Assembly: GCF_018812025.1 (NCBI RefSeq)
Contig: NC_063046.1
Coordinates: 1,390,171 to 1,454,170 of the forward strand
Direction: 5' to 3'
DNA length: 64,000 nt
Origin: Megalobrama amblycephala
Lineage: Eukaryota; Chordata; Actinopteri; Cypriniformes; Xenocyprididae
The stretch's first letter is position 1. Every line of letters begins with the position of its first letter. Position numbers and translations under genes: made by a program. This document shows, piece after piece, positions 23,086 to 35,150 of this stretch. Under the pieces are notes generated by a model. It was not told the DNA's origin and did no database searches. It worked only from the letters and a program-made list of their open reading frames with translations.

Positions 23086-25306
23086 ACAAAACCATGTGCC
23101 GAAAGTCTCACTACAGTCCAGAGATGAAACGTGTGTGTCCCAGAAATGGGAAGATGCTGGAAAGATGAAGTGGGATCTTTTTCTTCTTCACGCTCATTTA
23201 CACAGTTTATACTGTGAAATACTGAACTCTGTGCACCCGCCACTGTCACCACATGTTGATGAACGCTCACACACAAGTTAATCAAACCAATAAGTTTGAA
23301 AAAAAAGCCTTTTCATTTCAGTGCGCAGCATTGATCTCTACAGGAGGCTGTACTGTAAAAACTAGGGGACTAAATACTGTCTGTTCATAAGAAATGAAAG
23401 AAATGAAGATCGGTCTGTCTGAGTGTACTCCAGCAGATGAGTCTCACATACATGATGAATATTTCAGCCTTATAATGGTTTCATTGTGAGCGTCCAGCAT
23501 TACGGATCATTAAACGAGACCAGAAAATGACTATAATCACCGCAATCATGTCGTTTGAACACATTTACATCAATCGGTTGCCATGATACACACGGCAACG
23601 AGTTTATCATCTCAAAAATGAAATAATGTAGGAAACAGCAGACGTGCTGTGATCCATCAGAGTGTGGAGTCCAAGCAGAATCCAATCTGTGGCAGAAACA
23701 CATATTATCAATACGTCAAGGCTGATCTTTTGATCACGCATAATGTTCACCGCTCCTGAGTTTAGCTGCTGTTTATTTAAAAAATGAGTAATAGCAATGA
23801 GACAGAAGTAACAAGACTTGATTGATAAAAAAAAGACTGAAATATATTTAAAAAGAAGTTGTTTTTCTGCCCAGGACACCACTCATGCTGTCAGAATAAT
23901 GATGAATGGATCTAGACAAGCATTCAAAGAATGATGTGAAGCTTTAACAGCGTTTAAGCTCTGGTGTTCCTGTGAGTCTGACCGACTGAAACACTCACGC
24001 CGATCCTGGACTGCACCAGTCACCGGTGTTGATCGGTTTAAAGCACCAAACACAACAGAAACCCAGCCTGTGATCAAACGCTCCTGTCTAGGAGCTCAAA
24101 AGATGAACAATGAAGTGTGGGAGGAAGTGACCTCATCGAGAGAGACTTCCTGTGCCGCCATCAATATTACTGAGAAACGCGATCGATGAGGTCTAAACCT
24201 GGAGAACACACAGAGGGACAGCGTTAGCCCTTGACCAGTGTTATTCCACCGTCACTGAGATAGCTTCATTAAGAGTGATTCTGTTTTTGTTGAAGTTTGT
24301 GCTGGTAAACTGTGAGCGCTGGGCTTCTGCTGGAGTTACGAGCGTCTTATCAAAGACAGCAGCTCGACACTCGCTCAAACGCTCTTCACGCCTCCGGCTC
24401 TTTCACGCAGGAACCTTTAGAGCTTTTCTTCAGCGAACGTCTCGCTGCTTCTCGCTCACGCGTGTATTAATCCTGTGAATCAGCGTGAAGAAAAGAAACC
24501 GCCACACCATCAACACAAGACACAAGAGAAGGACAGAGAGGTTTCAACACGTCTGGACTCACGCTTTCCTGCATCTGAGACGACTAAAAACTCAACTCTG
24601 CACCCTGAAAATTGAGTTCAGTCCAGAGCTGAACTGACATTTAAAAGGCATTTTCATTTCAATTCTGACTAAACTACAAAACTCATTATCGTAATACGCA
24701 TCCCTCCTGCGTTCAGTGTCGTTTGTGTGGAATATGAACGTGTGACAGATATTAATGCAGGACTGAATTTACCAGCCGTCATGATCCAGTCTGTCTCAGA
24801 ACTACAGCTCCCATCATGCACCTCTGTGTGTGTGTGTTTCCCATGAGGAAACTGCTTTAATAAACATACTCAATAATGCCTCAATGCAAAAGCAGAGATG
24901 CGGTGCGTCTGTGAGAGTTCAGCAGTGTGGGGGGGCCTCCTATAACAGCAATACAGTCTAACATCACATTAGATCATAACTGGATCAGATTCATGAGCTG
25001 GAATCTGAATTCATTTGCTCACGTCACAGAAACTACTGGAACCGAATGATTTCTTCTAAACATGTATTCTTCTGCTCACGCATTCTGTAAATGACTGAAT
25101 TACAATGCAAATCCAACAGACGACGGCATTCTGGGGAATGAAGTGCTCTTCTAAAGTGCTCTATAGATTTATGAAATATGATAAATATGATATAAATTAA
25201 GCACAGATGGTGTTGTGTGGCTGATTTCAGAAAGAGTCTGTAAGACTTAGAAAACCTTCAAACTGCCAACCTTCAAAATGTCAATTTATTTTAGTTCTAC
25301 TATATA
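23086..25306. other. Unique sequence, no gene seen
   Basis: About 2.2 kb without recognisable repeats or coding exons. Several 60-90 codon frames lack domain content. Confidence 0.5.
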
Positions 25307-25523
25307 ATACCATTCACAACTCTGAGGCCATTAAGAATTTCTCTCTTTTTTTTTTTAATTAATCCTTTTATTAATCAAGAACACATTAAGTTGATCAAAA
25401 GTGACAGTAAAGACATTTATAATGTTACAAAAGATTCTATTTCAAATAAATGCTGTTCATCAAACATTTCACTGTTTTACTGTATTTTTGATCAAATAAA
25501 TGAGCAGAAGAGACTCTTTCAGA
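25307..25523 (+). repeat. Interspersed fish repeat, copy 2
   Basis: ATTAAGTTGATCAAAAGTGA, ACAGTAAAGACATTTATAAT and TACTGTATTTTTGATCAAAT mark the same family as 16262-16520. It shares a block of about 40 bp with that copy, in direct orientation. Confidence 0.6.
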
Positions 25524-25744
25524 AACTGTAGATTCTTATACAGAAATTCAAATTGCAACTGCATCATGTTTACTATTTCAATACAAATTTAGTTCAGTCT
25601 AGAAATTAAAGGCAAATAATTCTGAACGGAGCTGAACTCTTATCAGCTCTGTGATTACAAACGGATCAATCAATGCCTTGCTTAAATATTAGTCCAATAT
25701 TAAATGAAGAATGAGTGTGGTGTGTATATGCATGTGCACGTGTA

Positions 25745-25779
25745 TGTGTGTGTGTGTGTGTGTGTGAGTGTGTGTGTGC
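25745..25779. repeat. (TG)n microsatellite
   Basis: TG units with one GAG interruption. Confidence 0.9.
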
Positions 25780-26109
25780 TGGACACAGGTGGAACCGCAG
25801 CGTGTGCTTGACTGTCATTTTCAGGAGAGCTGCGCCACTGAACGACCTGCTGTCTCTCTGAATCTTTCTGAGCAGGGACACACACATTCATCCTTTAATC
25901 TGTCCAGACACTAAACGACAGCGTTTAGATTGGTGACATTGTGTTAATCCACAGATGGATTTTCTCATTGTGCGCTCTGAATGCATTATTTGCTTACACA
26001 GGTGTGTGTTACTGACGCACTGAGGTTTGGCTCAACAAACGTCTTCTCACTGTCAGTCAAGACACACAGATACAGCAAATCAGACATCCTGGAAAACACT
26101 ACAAACACT

Positions 26110-27170
26110 GTAGTGTGCAGTATGTAGTGTGTAGTATGTAGTGTGTAGCATGCAGTATATAGTGTGCAGTATGTAGTGTGCAGTATGTAGTGCGTAGTAT
26201 GTAGTGTGTAGCATGCAGTATGTAGTATGTAGTGTGTGCAGTATGCAGTATGTAGTGTGTAGCGTGCAGTATGTAGAGTGTAGTGTGTAGTGTGTGGTAT
26301 GTAGTGTGTAGCATGCAGTATGTAGTATGTAGTGTGTGCAGTATGCAGTATGTAGTGTGTAGCGTGCAGTATGTAGAGTGTAGTGTGTAGTGTGTGGTAT
26401 GTAGTGTGTAGCATGCAGTATATAGTGTGCAGTATGTAGTGTGCAGTATGTAGTGCGTAGTATGTAGTGTGTAGCATGCAGTATGTAGTATGTAGTGTGT
26501 GCAGTATGCAGTATGTAGAGTGTAGTGTGTAGTATGTAGTCTGCAGTATGTAGTGTTTAATGTGTAGTATGTAGTATGTAGTGTGTGCAGTATGCAGTAT
26601 GTAGTGTGTAGCGTGCAGTATGTAGAGTGTAGTGTGCAGTGTGTAGCCTGCAGTATATAGTGTGTAGTGTGCAGTATGTAGTGTGTAGTGTGTGCAGTAT
26701 GTAGTGCATAGTATGCAGTGTGTAGCATGCAGTATGTAGTGTGTAGTATGTAGTGTGTGCAGTATGCAGTGTGTAGAGTGTAGTGTGTAGTATGTAGTCT
26801 GCAGTATGTAGTGTTTAATGTGTAGTGTGCGGTATGTAGTGTGCAGTGTGTAGCCTGCAGTATATAGTGTGTAGTGTGCAGTATGTAGTGTGTAGCATGC
26901 AGTATGTAGTGTGTAGTATGTAGTGTGTGCAGTATGTAGTATGTAGCGTGCAGTATGTAGAGTGTAGTGTGTAGTATGTAGTCTGCAGTATGTAGTGTTT
27001 AATGTGTAGTGTGCGGTATGTAGTGTGCAGTGTGTAGTCTGCAGTATATAGTGTGTAGTGTGCAGTATGTAGTGTGTAGTGTGTGCAGTCTGCAGTATGT
27101 AGTGTTTAATGCGTAGCGTGCAGTATATAGAGTGTAGTGTGTAGTATGCAGTGTGTAGTGTGCAGTGTGT
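26110..27170. repeat. Seven-base minisatellite, consensus YAGTRTG, 1.06 kb
   Basis: The array is a degenerate head-to-tail repeat of a heptamer: TAGTGTG, TAGTATG, CAGTATG, TAGCATG. Occasional two-base slips (TAGTGTGTG) occur. Higher-order copies are visible: the phrase AGTGTGTGCAGTATGCAG recurs at 26231 and 26331, and the block starting GTAGTCTGCAGTATG recurs at 26794 and 26978. Because the unit length is 7, all three frames are equivalent. The minus strand is stop-free for long stretches, producing 163- and 209-codon His/Thr/Leu/Tyr frames that are not genes. Confidence 0.95.
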
Positions 27171-27264
27171 TAGTATTCCATGCGATTCTCAACAGACACC
27201 AGAGGGACCAAAACCAGCCTTTAATTAAAGCCAAGAGCAGATCCACTGATTTATCCGTTTGTTC

Positions 27265-27267
<3 letters not shown>

Positions 27268-27334
<67 letters not shown>
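27268..27334. repeat. (GT)n microsatellite
   Basis: About 33 uninterrupted GT units, the longest perfect dinucleotide tract in the window. Confidence 0.95.
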
Positions 27335-27335
<1 letters not shown>

Positions 27336-27624
27336 TACCTACAAAAACATATTTTTGGGACAAATTGGCACTCAGAAGTGAACTAAACCTGACAAAACTT
27401 TCAGTGTAAAAGTCAATAAAGTTTCAGTATAAAAACCAATCATCATCACATGACATGCTTTATAAATAAGCTGAGCAGTCTCTCAAACCTCATCATGATC
27501 TGTGAGAATGAAACGGACAGATAGAGCATCCATAGAAAGCAACTATTACCCTAGTTACACACGCACTACTAATGAAGGACGCACTAATGAGTGATTCACT
27601 GAATCATGAGTTCATGTTTTGTTC

Positions 27625-29536
27625 TTAAAGGAGTAGTTCACTTTCAAATGAAAATTTCCCCAAGCGTTACTCACCCTCAAGCACTCCTAGGTGTGTATGA
27701 CTTTCTTCTTTCTGATGAACACAAATATAATATATAAATATCCTGACACATCAGAGCTTTATAATGGCAGTGTGCATTACCAAACGAGTATGAGCTGAAG
27801 AAAGTGCCTCCATCATAAACGTGCTCCACACGGCTCCGGGGGTTAACCCTCAGGGGTCTGAGGTTGATTTGGGGCTTGGAGAAGTTTTGATATGCCCTGA
27901 CATTTGTGCTTTTTTCAGTTGTTCATAAACATATAAATGACAAAAGTGTCATTACACTGTATTCAGCACAAACTAGGCTACAATAATATGTGAGGAACAT
28001 GTATGTACATGTTTGTATTTTGAAGGAATAACGTTTATGCGTGGTTATTGAAAAAACAAAAAACTTAAGTCACTGAAATAAGGCCAAAAAAAGTATAGTA
28101 AATCTGTGTTTACAATACTTTAGGGTATTGGAGGTTGTAGACTAGAGTTTTTGCTTCAAAATTATGTAAAAATTATCATTCCTACTCCTTCATATAAAAC
28201 AATAGAGAGATTTAAATTTTCTAAAACATCTTTGGTCAAGAAACACAGTATGCGTGGAGGCGTGAATAATCATGAATAATGGGTGATTCTCACCTGAGAA
28301 GACAAAATAATCGCATAAAGAGCTCTAATGACCTGCATAAGGCTGTGAAAAACCCTGTTGATGATGCCTCAGCTCATCATAATGTAAATCAAACATACAG
28401 AAAAAACAGCAATACTGTGAAATATTATTACAATTTAAAATAATGGTATTCTATTATTAAAATATAATGCATTTCTATGATACAAAGTGTCTGAACAATT
28501 ATGTTACCTCTATGGCATTTCATATAGGCTTTTAGCTTAAAAGCATGCACATTTGGAGAAATATTGATGGATTCTCATGTTTATGTCAATTTTCTATACA
28601 GAGGAGTAATATTTATTCAATATTTATTGTTATCACTATGAGCGCTGGATACTGTGTTTACAATTCATACTTGCAGCCGGAGGGCGCTCTGTGCACTTTT
28701 AGTTCACAAATGCCAATGCTAAAGAAGAATAGGCAATCCAGGAAATAACTGAACTAACAGAGGCCAGAGATCGCTAACAATGGCTATTCAAAACACTTTT
28801 CAAGACAATAAATACACGATTGAGACGATGTATGTTTGTATTGACTGAATTTGCGTCTAAATAGCGCTCCCTCCGTGGGCGTGGCCGCATTAGCGGATAA
28901 TGAGCTGAATCAAGGACTTCTGACATGGCTCTCTTTTCATACAGATTACATAAACACAGAAGGTTTGTTTTCAATTTGACTTGTACGATTTAAAACCTGA
29001 CATCTTAACGTTTTTTTAGACGTAAGTGTCATTTTTTTTGTCATTAGTATTCATAAGTTACAGTTCATTTTCTGAGAACTATCAGATTGGACTTCGTGCA
29101 GAGGGAGACGAGAGATCACGCATCATGTTAGTTTTCTTTATTTTACAAAAAGCACAACATTTTGTTTTTACTCTGAGTGTACACAAATAAAAGAAGATAT
29201 TCCACAGATTAAAATGGTGTATAACTCTTAATTGTATGTGCAACATTGACAGAGTATTTTGAGTCTCTTTTACACTGGTAAGAAAAAAAACGCGGTGATC
29301 ACACCGGCGTGACCGCCGACCCGAGAGAGTTAATAAAGACCTTCTGAAGCGAAGCGTTTGTGTAAAAAAATATCCAGATTTAACAAGTTATAAAGAAAAA
29401 TATCTAGCTGTTAGGATATTATTAATATTTCTCCGATTGTGTTCATCAGAAAGAAGAGAGTCATATACACCTAGGATGTCTTGAGGGAGAGTAAAGCTTG
29501 GGCTAATTTTCATTCAAAAGTGAATTAATCCTTTAA
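27625..29536. mobile_element. TTAA-flanked MITE interrupted by a second TTAA element
   Basis: TTAA at 27625-27628 and 29533-29536 flank inverted ends. The left is AGGAGTAGTTCACTTTCAAA; the complement of the right is AGGATTAATTCACTTTTGAA. Homology between the arms continues for over 100 bp (CTCCTAGGTGTGTATGACT on the left matches the complement of the right). About 420 bp of its own sequence remain once the inner element at 27843-29333 is removed. Confidence 0.7.
27843..29333 (+). mobile_element. piggyBac-like TTAA element, copy 2 (inverted relative to copy 1)
   Basis: TTAA occurs at 27843-27846 and 29330-29333. Ends are TTAACCCTCAGGGGTCTGAG and, on the complement of the right end, TTAACTCTCTCGGGTC. 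The full length matches the reverse complement of 1862-3313 with scattered substitutions and small indels. It sits inside the MITE at 27625-29536, so it is younger than that MITE. The shared frame beginning MSAGYCVYNSYLQPEG is shortened here. No transposase. Confidence 0.75.
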
Positions 29537-30021
29537 CGTTTGTATAATCCCACAGCTGTCTGACTGAGGAAATAAGATATAAGAGGTATATGATAAATAA
29601 AGTCACTACAAACCCCATCAGATGTGACTATATTCACTATATCACACCAGCTCAGTGTCACACATATCACTGGTGTTGTGTGTGTTTGTTAGACAACATC
29701 ACATTCTCAGAATTATTCATCAGTTACAGAATCACGACTCGTGTGTTTTGATGTGTCAAATATCTGTCAGCGTGTGTTTACACACAGCTCATTAATATGC
29801 AGAACAGCCAGCAGCTCTCTGATCATTATTATAATGAATATGCATGTGATCAGAGCGACAGACGGATGCGGCTCTTTAGTGCTCGTTTATGAAAGTTCTG
29901 CAGTTTATCACAAGACACGCAGGTCACCGGCCGCAGCGTTGCCATGGAAACCACGGCCTGACAACGCAACACTTGACAACCAGGAAAAACAACACTAAAC
30001 ACAGTCATGCAGAGTCCAGAT
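29537..30021. other. No gene seen
   Basis: Unique sequence. It contains GTTGCCATGGAAACC at about 29939, a near match to RFX X-box sites. Confidence 0.45.

Positions 30022-30084
<63 letters not shown>
30022..30084. repeat. (GT)n microsatellite
   Basis: About 31 GT units, uninterrupted. Confidence 0.95.
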
Positions 30085-30085
<1 letters not shown>

Positions 30086-30519
30086 TCAGACAGTATGAAA
30101 CTGGATTCAGATCAAGTGTTTCACCTGCTGATGCTGAAACATCTGCCGCTTATGACTGAGGTCACTGCAGAAATTAAAAAACAATATAGTAATGTCTACA
30201 TTTATATCTCTGATATATGCATATACCACAGATGAAGTTTGACAACCAACATTACACCCATTGCTTCATAGATAGAATATAATGAATCTATAAGATAATA
30301 CAGTTCATATATTTAATGAAAGAGCTGATTTCTCTAGTGAACGAACATGCTGTGGACACTGAATGACTCACCTGAGGTAGATGTAATGCTACACGAGATA
30401 TTGTTTACAAGCCGTTTTATTGACGTCTTTCTGCGGTTGAAACACTGATTGAGCGATTATATGTTTCAGTAAGTTGTACTGTATCTTTCAACATTCTTCA
30501 GATGTTCATGTTTATTCTG

Positions 30520-30760
30520 TAACTAGTATTAAAGAGGAAGAGATGATCGTGTTCACTCGCTCCGCACTGACGCTTGAACTGAGGCGTCTACACAGCGTCT
30601 GTCACGCCACATCAAAAAGAGTCAAAACGCCATTTATTGTTTGAATTTCATGATAAAATGGACAGAATTTGAAAGAAGACACTTTGTTTCTTATCGAAAG
30701 TAACAAAACACAGAGCTTATTCCGATTATTTGTGGTTGAATTCGCTGTATTCGTCCTGTA
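30520..30760 (+). mobile_element. Diverged relative of the 334-3523 hAT element, without the TTAA insertion
   Basis: ATTAAAGAGGAAGAGATGAT through GTCTGTCACGCCACATCAAA and GAGTCAAAACGCC parallels 1788-1862 joined to 3310-3330 in the element at 334-3523. The junction CACGCCACATCAAAAAGAG corresponds to CACGCCACATTAAAGAG with the TTAA element removed. Termini of this copy were not located, so it is probably a fragment. Confidence 0.55.
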
Positions 30761-32399
30761 CACATGCATACCGAACTATAAGACACGTCGTGAAAATTTG
30801 CGGGATGAATGCATGTACCGTGAATCAGTGTCTGTGCATTATATAACAAAATATTGAAACAAGTGGCATTTATTTTAAAGAAATATATTAGAAGAACACT
30901 TTTTAATTAAATCACATTCCAGCACAGACGACACTCGGTTTGATACTCATGTTTAAAGTGTGACATGAGTGTTCAAATACTCAAATATACGTGTGTGTGT
31001 GTGTGTTTATTTCTACAACAGCCTCGGACAGAAGAGGGCGAGATTTCAATCATTTCTACTAGTGAACGACAGACTCGTGTGGCGGTCAGTCTCAGCTGCA
31101 CTTTCCTCAACATTTACTCTCAATTAAACACCTTAAACGCTTAAAAGAGCGCAAGTCAGAATCGCTCGTTACACAAAACACGCATGCAGCGTGTCACTCG
31201 GGCCAGTACATCACGGATGAAGACGTGTCGTTTCCTCCTGCGGGTCGTCACATGACATGTTTGCCCACACTGAGCGCCGGAAAGGTCAGAGCAATTACAG
31301 CGAGAGCGTGACATTTACACGAGGGACGACTCGCTTTAAAACATCATAAAATAAGTGTGAATGTGACAGATTCAAGAGTTTCGTCAGAGTAATTCTAGAC
31401 ATTTACCGCTCAGATTAACCCTGAAGGAGACACTCAGACCCGCGTGTGTGATGACTGTGAATTAACACACACCGAGCTCCTCTTTCCTTCTCTATAGTGT
31501 CGTATATCTGAGTGAAACGCTTCTGGAACAAGAGCAAATGGAGGGCGGGGCTTGATTTTGTCTGTGGGGAATTGATTGGATGGTTTGCTATTGGTGGATC
31601 TCATGTGAGTGACAGGTTGCCCCGCCCTCATCATCAGAGAAGAGAAGAGATGCTGCAAGAGGAAGATATTCTGATTCAAGATTATGAGAAACATGAATTT
31701 AACACAATAATGATGATGATGTGCAGCGATAAATCATTTATCTTAAACACTGAAATATTCTATAAAAAAAACAATTAATCTTGAGGTCACGGTGATTTTC
31801 AGCAATGAAGAGGGCACATGGTCCTTTTTGAACACCTTCACCAAACATCTAATCAAACACCAGAAGATTCTGTTCATAAATGACAAACACATTCATGAAT
31901 AAATCATTTATATAAGCGGATCTACGATCGGCGTTCAGAAGCCGGACTAACACGAGACACTGATATCTTCTCGTTTCTAAAGAAGAGTTTCATCTGTAAA
32001 TCACACTGAAGCATAAAGTAGAAAACCACAAAAACTCATTCTCATCCGCTCTGGAGAACATTCAGAACTAATCCATAATCTGGTTGAGTTGATCCACTCT
32101 AATCTGTGATAACTCAAACTTTAATCTCATATCTACAGAGGACATCAGCCTTCCATTTCACGGCCAAGAGAGGAGAAACATCCAAGAGTCTCCAACCATC
32201 ATGAAGTTTAATCCCGAATGTTCCAGAGGGAAGGATCATTAGCTGGGATCGGACAGATAAGGACAGTCTGTCTGGATCTACAGTCAGACAAACAAACAAT
32301 CAAATCAGCCGTGACCAGAAGAAACAGCTTCTCCCAACTCACACAGTTATTCCAGAACAAACATTACAGATTCACATCTCGCTCCGTTCGCCGGTGTTC
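30761..32399. other. No gene seen
   Basis: AT-rich at first, then mixed unique sequence. A short CA/GT run occurs near 30990. No supported exons. Confidence 0.5.
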
Positions 32400-32730
32400 A
32401 GTTAGGAAACACTCGTGACGGGCTTGAGAGCGAAATGGGGTCACGGCGCTCCCGGCTCATCCATTTGCGGAGCTTTTCTCTGTCAGGCCGAGAGCCGCTC
32501 CGTACGGCTGGTCCCGCCGGGCGCCCGAGAGACGCTCGATCTCATCAATCTACCGCACCTTCGGAGGACCCGGTCAGAGCCGCTAATTAGACACAACCCC
32601 TGAAAATAGGGCATCCAAGACGAGCCGGTGGCCGGGGCCGAATTATAGGTTGGTCAACAGTCAACCATCCGGCTTCAGTCCGGCGGGCCGCGGAGGAAAA
32701 CCGAGAGGCTCGTGAACCGGCGGGTTAGCC
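32400..32730. other. GC-rich, CpG-rich noncoding block
   Basis: About 330 bp with many CG dinucleotides (GGTCCCGCCGGGCGCCCG, GGCGGGCCGCGG) and an internal CTAATTAG homeodomain-type core, between AT-rich neighbours. The overlapping frame at 32415-32603 has no domain. It could be a small CpG island or a conserved element; function unknown. Confidence 0.35.
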
Positions 32731-32861
32731 GTATCCACAACTATATGACAAAATCAGGACAGACGTTTGTCTGAAAAACATGCTTTTGATAACTGGAAAT
32801 AAAATAAGACAAATCTGAGATTTGGAACTGAAAAGAAGATTAGAAAAGATTAGAAATAAAT

Positions 32862-33046
32862 GGGATAGTTCACCCAAAAATGATCATCATTAACGTTCCT
32901 GTGTCGTTCCAAATCTGAACGACTTCAATAAAAGAAGATATTTTGAAGGTCGCTGGGAATTAAACGACACTGGACCACACTGACTTTCACTGTAAGGACA
33001 TTTCTCAGAATATCTTCTGTCATTATTAGGTGAACCGTCTCTTTAA
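32862..33046. mobile_element. Degenerate MITE with GGGATAGTTCACCC terminus
   Basis: Begins GGGATAGTTCACCCAAAAAT and ends GGTGAACCGTCTCTTTAA, an imperfect inverted pair. GTCGTTCCAAATCTGAACGAC and GAAGATATTTTGAAGG match the well-known fish MITE of this type. It is truncated in the middle. Confidence 0.6.
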
Positions 33047-35150
33047 GGCTTGCATCTGAAAAGGTCACTTTCATTTACGTTTCTTTTTTTAGAAATTCTA
33101 AATAATTTAGTCCATATTTAAACAGAAATCTGAATTATTACAATAATCATGATGCACTTCATTTCAGTTATTTTTATACAATACGCAGATATGTTCTCTG
33201 TAACAGTACTTAAAAACTTTAACGTATTTGAATGCATTAATTATGCCTTGTAATGCACTGTATGATTTCATGAATAATCACAGTTATAAAGCATTATAAT
33301 ACTTCTATGTTCATTGAACACATCTTTAAAAAGATGAATGCATTAAAACACACAACAAACAACCAATTTCAGATGTAACAGGGAATCTGCAAATATAATG
33401 CATTTTAACTTACAATTATTTATGAAATGATATAACGCATTATAATGTACATTATGATTACCTTTATAATGCATTACACATGAAGTGCTTTCCAAATTCT
33501 CTTATATTTTAAATTTAATCTGAAAATCATAAACATACTGCAATCATATGCAAATGAGCACATTTACAATAAGAACCGCTGCCGGTTAAACACATTATTC
33601 AGTATTCAATCCGCCGTACCAACACTGTACCGAAACGTGAGCAGAAAACTGAATGCCGAACTCTGTGTATCGTTTCATCACTTTGGATAAAAGCACCAGC
33701 CAAAGGCACAGCTGTAAACATGACGCTCTTTCAAATAAAGACCTGAAGCGAATTAACCAGACGTTCTCTGTGTAATCCAGTTCAGGATCCAGTGAAGTGT
33801 AGCTCTGGTCAAGATAAACAGCACAGCAGCACTGGACGCACACTCACGAGCATCACCATGATCTGATCTGTAACCAGAGCTTTGATGGTAATGATGCCGT
33901 TCTCTGTGTTTGAGGAAAGGTTTCAGTATTTGAACATGTTAGTCTAGCGTGGCTCATCTCTCTCTGTCTATAGCATCTCATAAGCTTATATTTGCAAACG
34001 TATTCATGCAGCAGAAGCTTTAATCCGAGCGACTGACTGATTCTCAGCCTTATTCTGGAGGAGACTCCTGCATCTCTCCCTCGATCATGTGCAGGTCAGA
34101 TCCACAGCACGTCGTCCAGCGCTGACATTCCCACATCAAAACCTTCATCTCTCCAGGTTCGTCCTCTAGTTTTCTGTCCGACCCGCACAAACCCAGCAAA
34201 TGTCACCGGCTTCAATCAGAACAGAACGCAAAACCAGATTCATAGCTGGAGGAAACACCTGGAGCTGAACGAGCTTCTGAAACTACAGCAGATGCTTCAG
34301 TCTCTCTCTCAGATGTGTGCGCTGCTGCTGCTGCTTTCTTTCTTTCTTTCTTTTTAGTGACTAAAAATCTTGGAATTTTAGTCTAGTTTTAGTCAAAACT
34401 ATTTTAGTCCCTTTGTATAATGGTTAAACTGATGTAATCTTGATTACTGATCATTTGAGGAACTTCTTATCTGAATGATTCATTCAACTCATTATGGATG
34501 CTTTATATTACCATCCTCATTTATATTATTATATAAATTAACAGATTTCCTACAGTACATTATGAAAACTAGTAAAACTCAAAAGTTTCTCTAAAACAGT
34601 GAAATTCCTAATAATTATTTCAATTTTCTATTAAAATAACAGCAAAAAGACTGTATCGTCACACAGAGCTTGTGTCAAACAATACAGTGGAGATCATGTT
34701 AGTGTTTATTACAGCTCATCGCTGAAGGTTCGATGGCAGATTCAGTCGAACACAGACTGACTGTGTGACTTTCATGAGCAGAAGATCTCAATAAACTCCA
34801 GTTCAGATGTTAGTCTGTGTTTTCAGATCATCAGCACTGTTTTCTCGGAGAAGAGGGAGAACACATGCACACGGTTGCCAGATTGAGAAGATTAAATAAA
34901 ACACCGGGCAGAAAATGTCATTTTAAGAACAAAGCTCTGATTAGGGGATTTAAACTCTTGACATCTGGAAACTGCAAGCCTGAATGCTGTAAAGTCTTGA
35001 TAAAAACAGTCTGCAGTATTTCCTGCTCATTTTTGTTGAAGAAAATATAGAGATATTTTTTAGTTAATTTTAGTCTGGTCAGTTGTGGTCACAGTATAGC
35101 ATGTTGATATAGGGTCATTCTGTGTCAACTCAACTAGACGTCTCTGACTT
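33047..35150. other. AT-rich and unique sequence, no gene seen
   Basis: 33060-33500 is AT-rich with repeated ATAATGCATTA-type palindromes. A short (TTTC)n lies at 34334-34355, followed by TTAGTCTAGTTTTAGTC repeat-like phrases. No coding evidence. Confidence 0.5.

Noticed and set aside
25986..26728. Minus-strand frames of 163 and 209 codons rich in His, Thr, Leu and Tyr
   Set aside because: They are readings of the heptamer minisatellite, equally open in more than one frame, with no domain.
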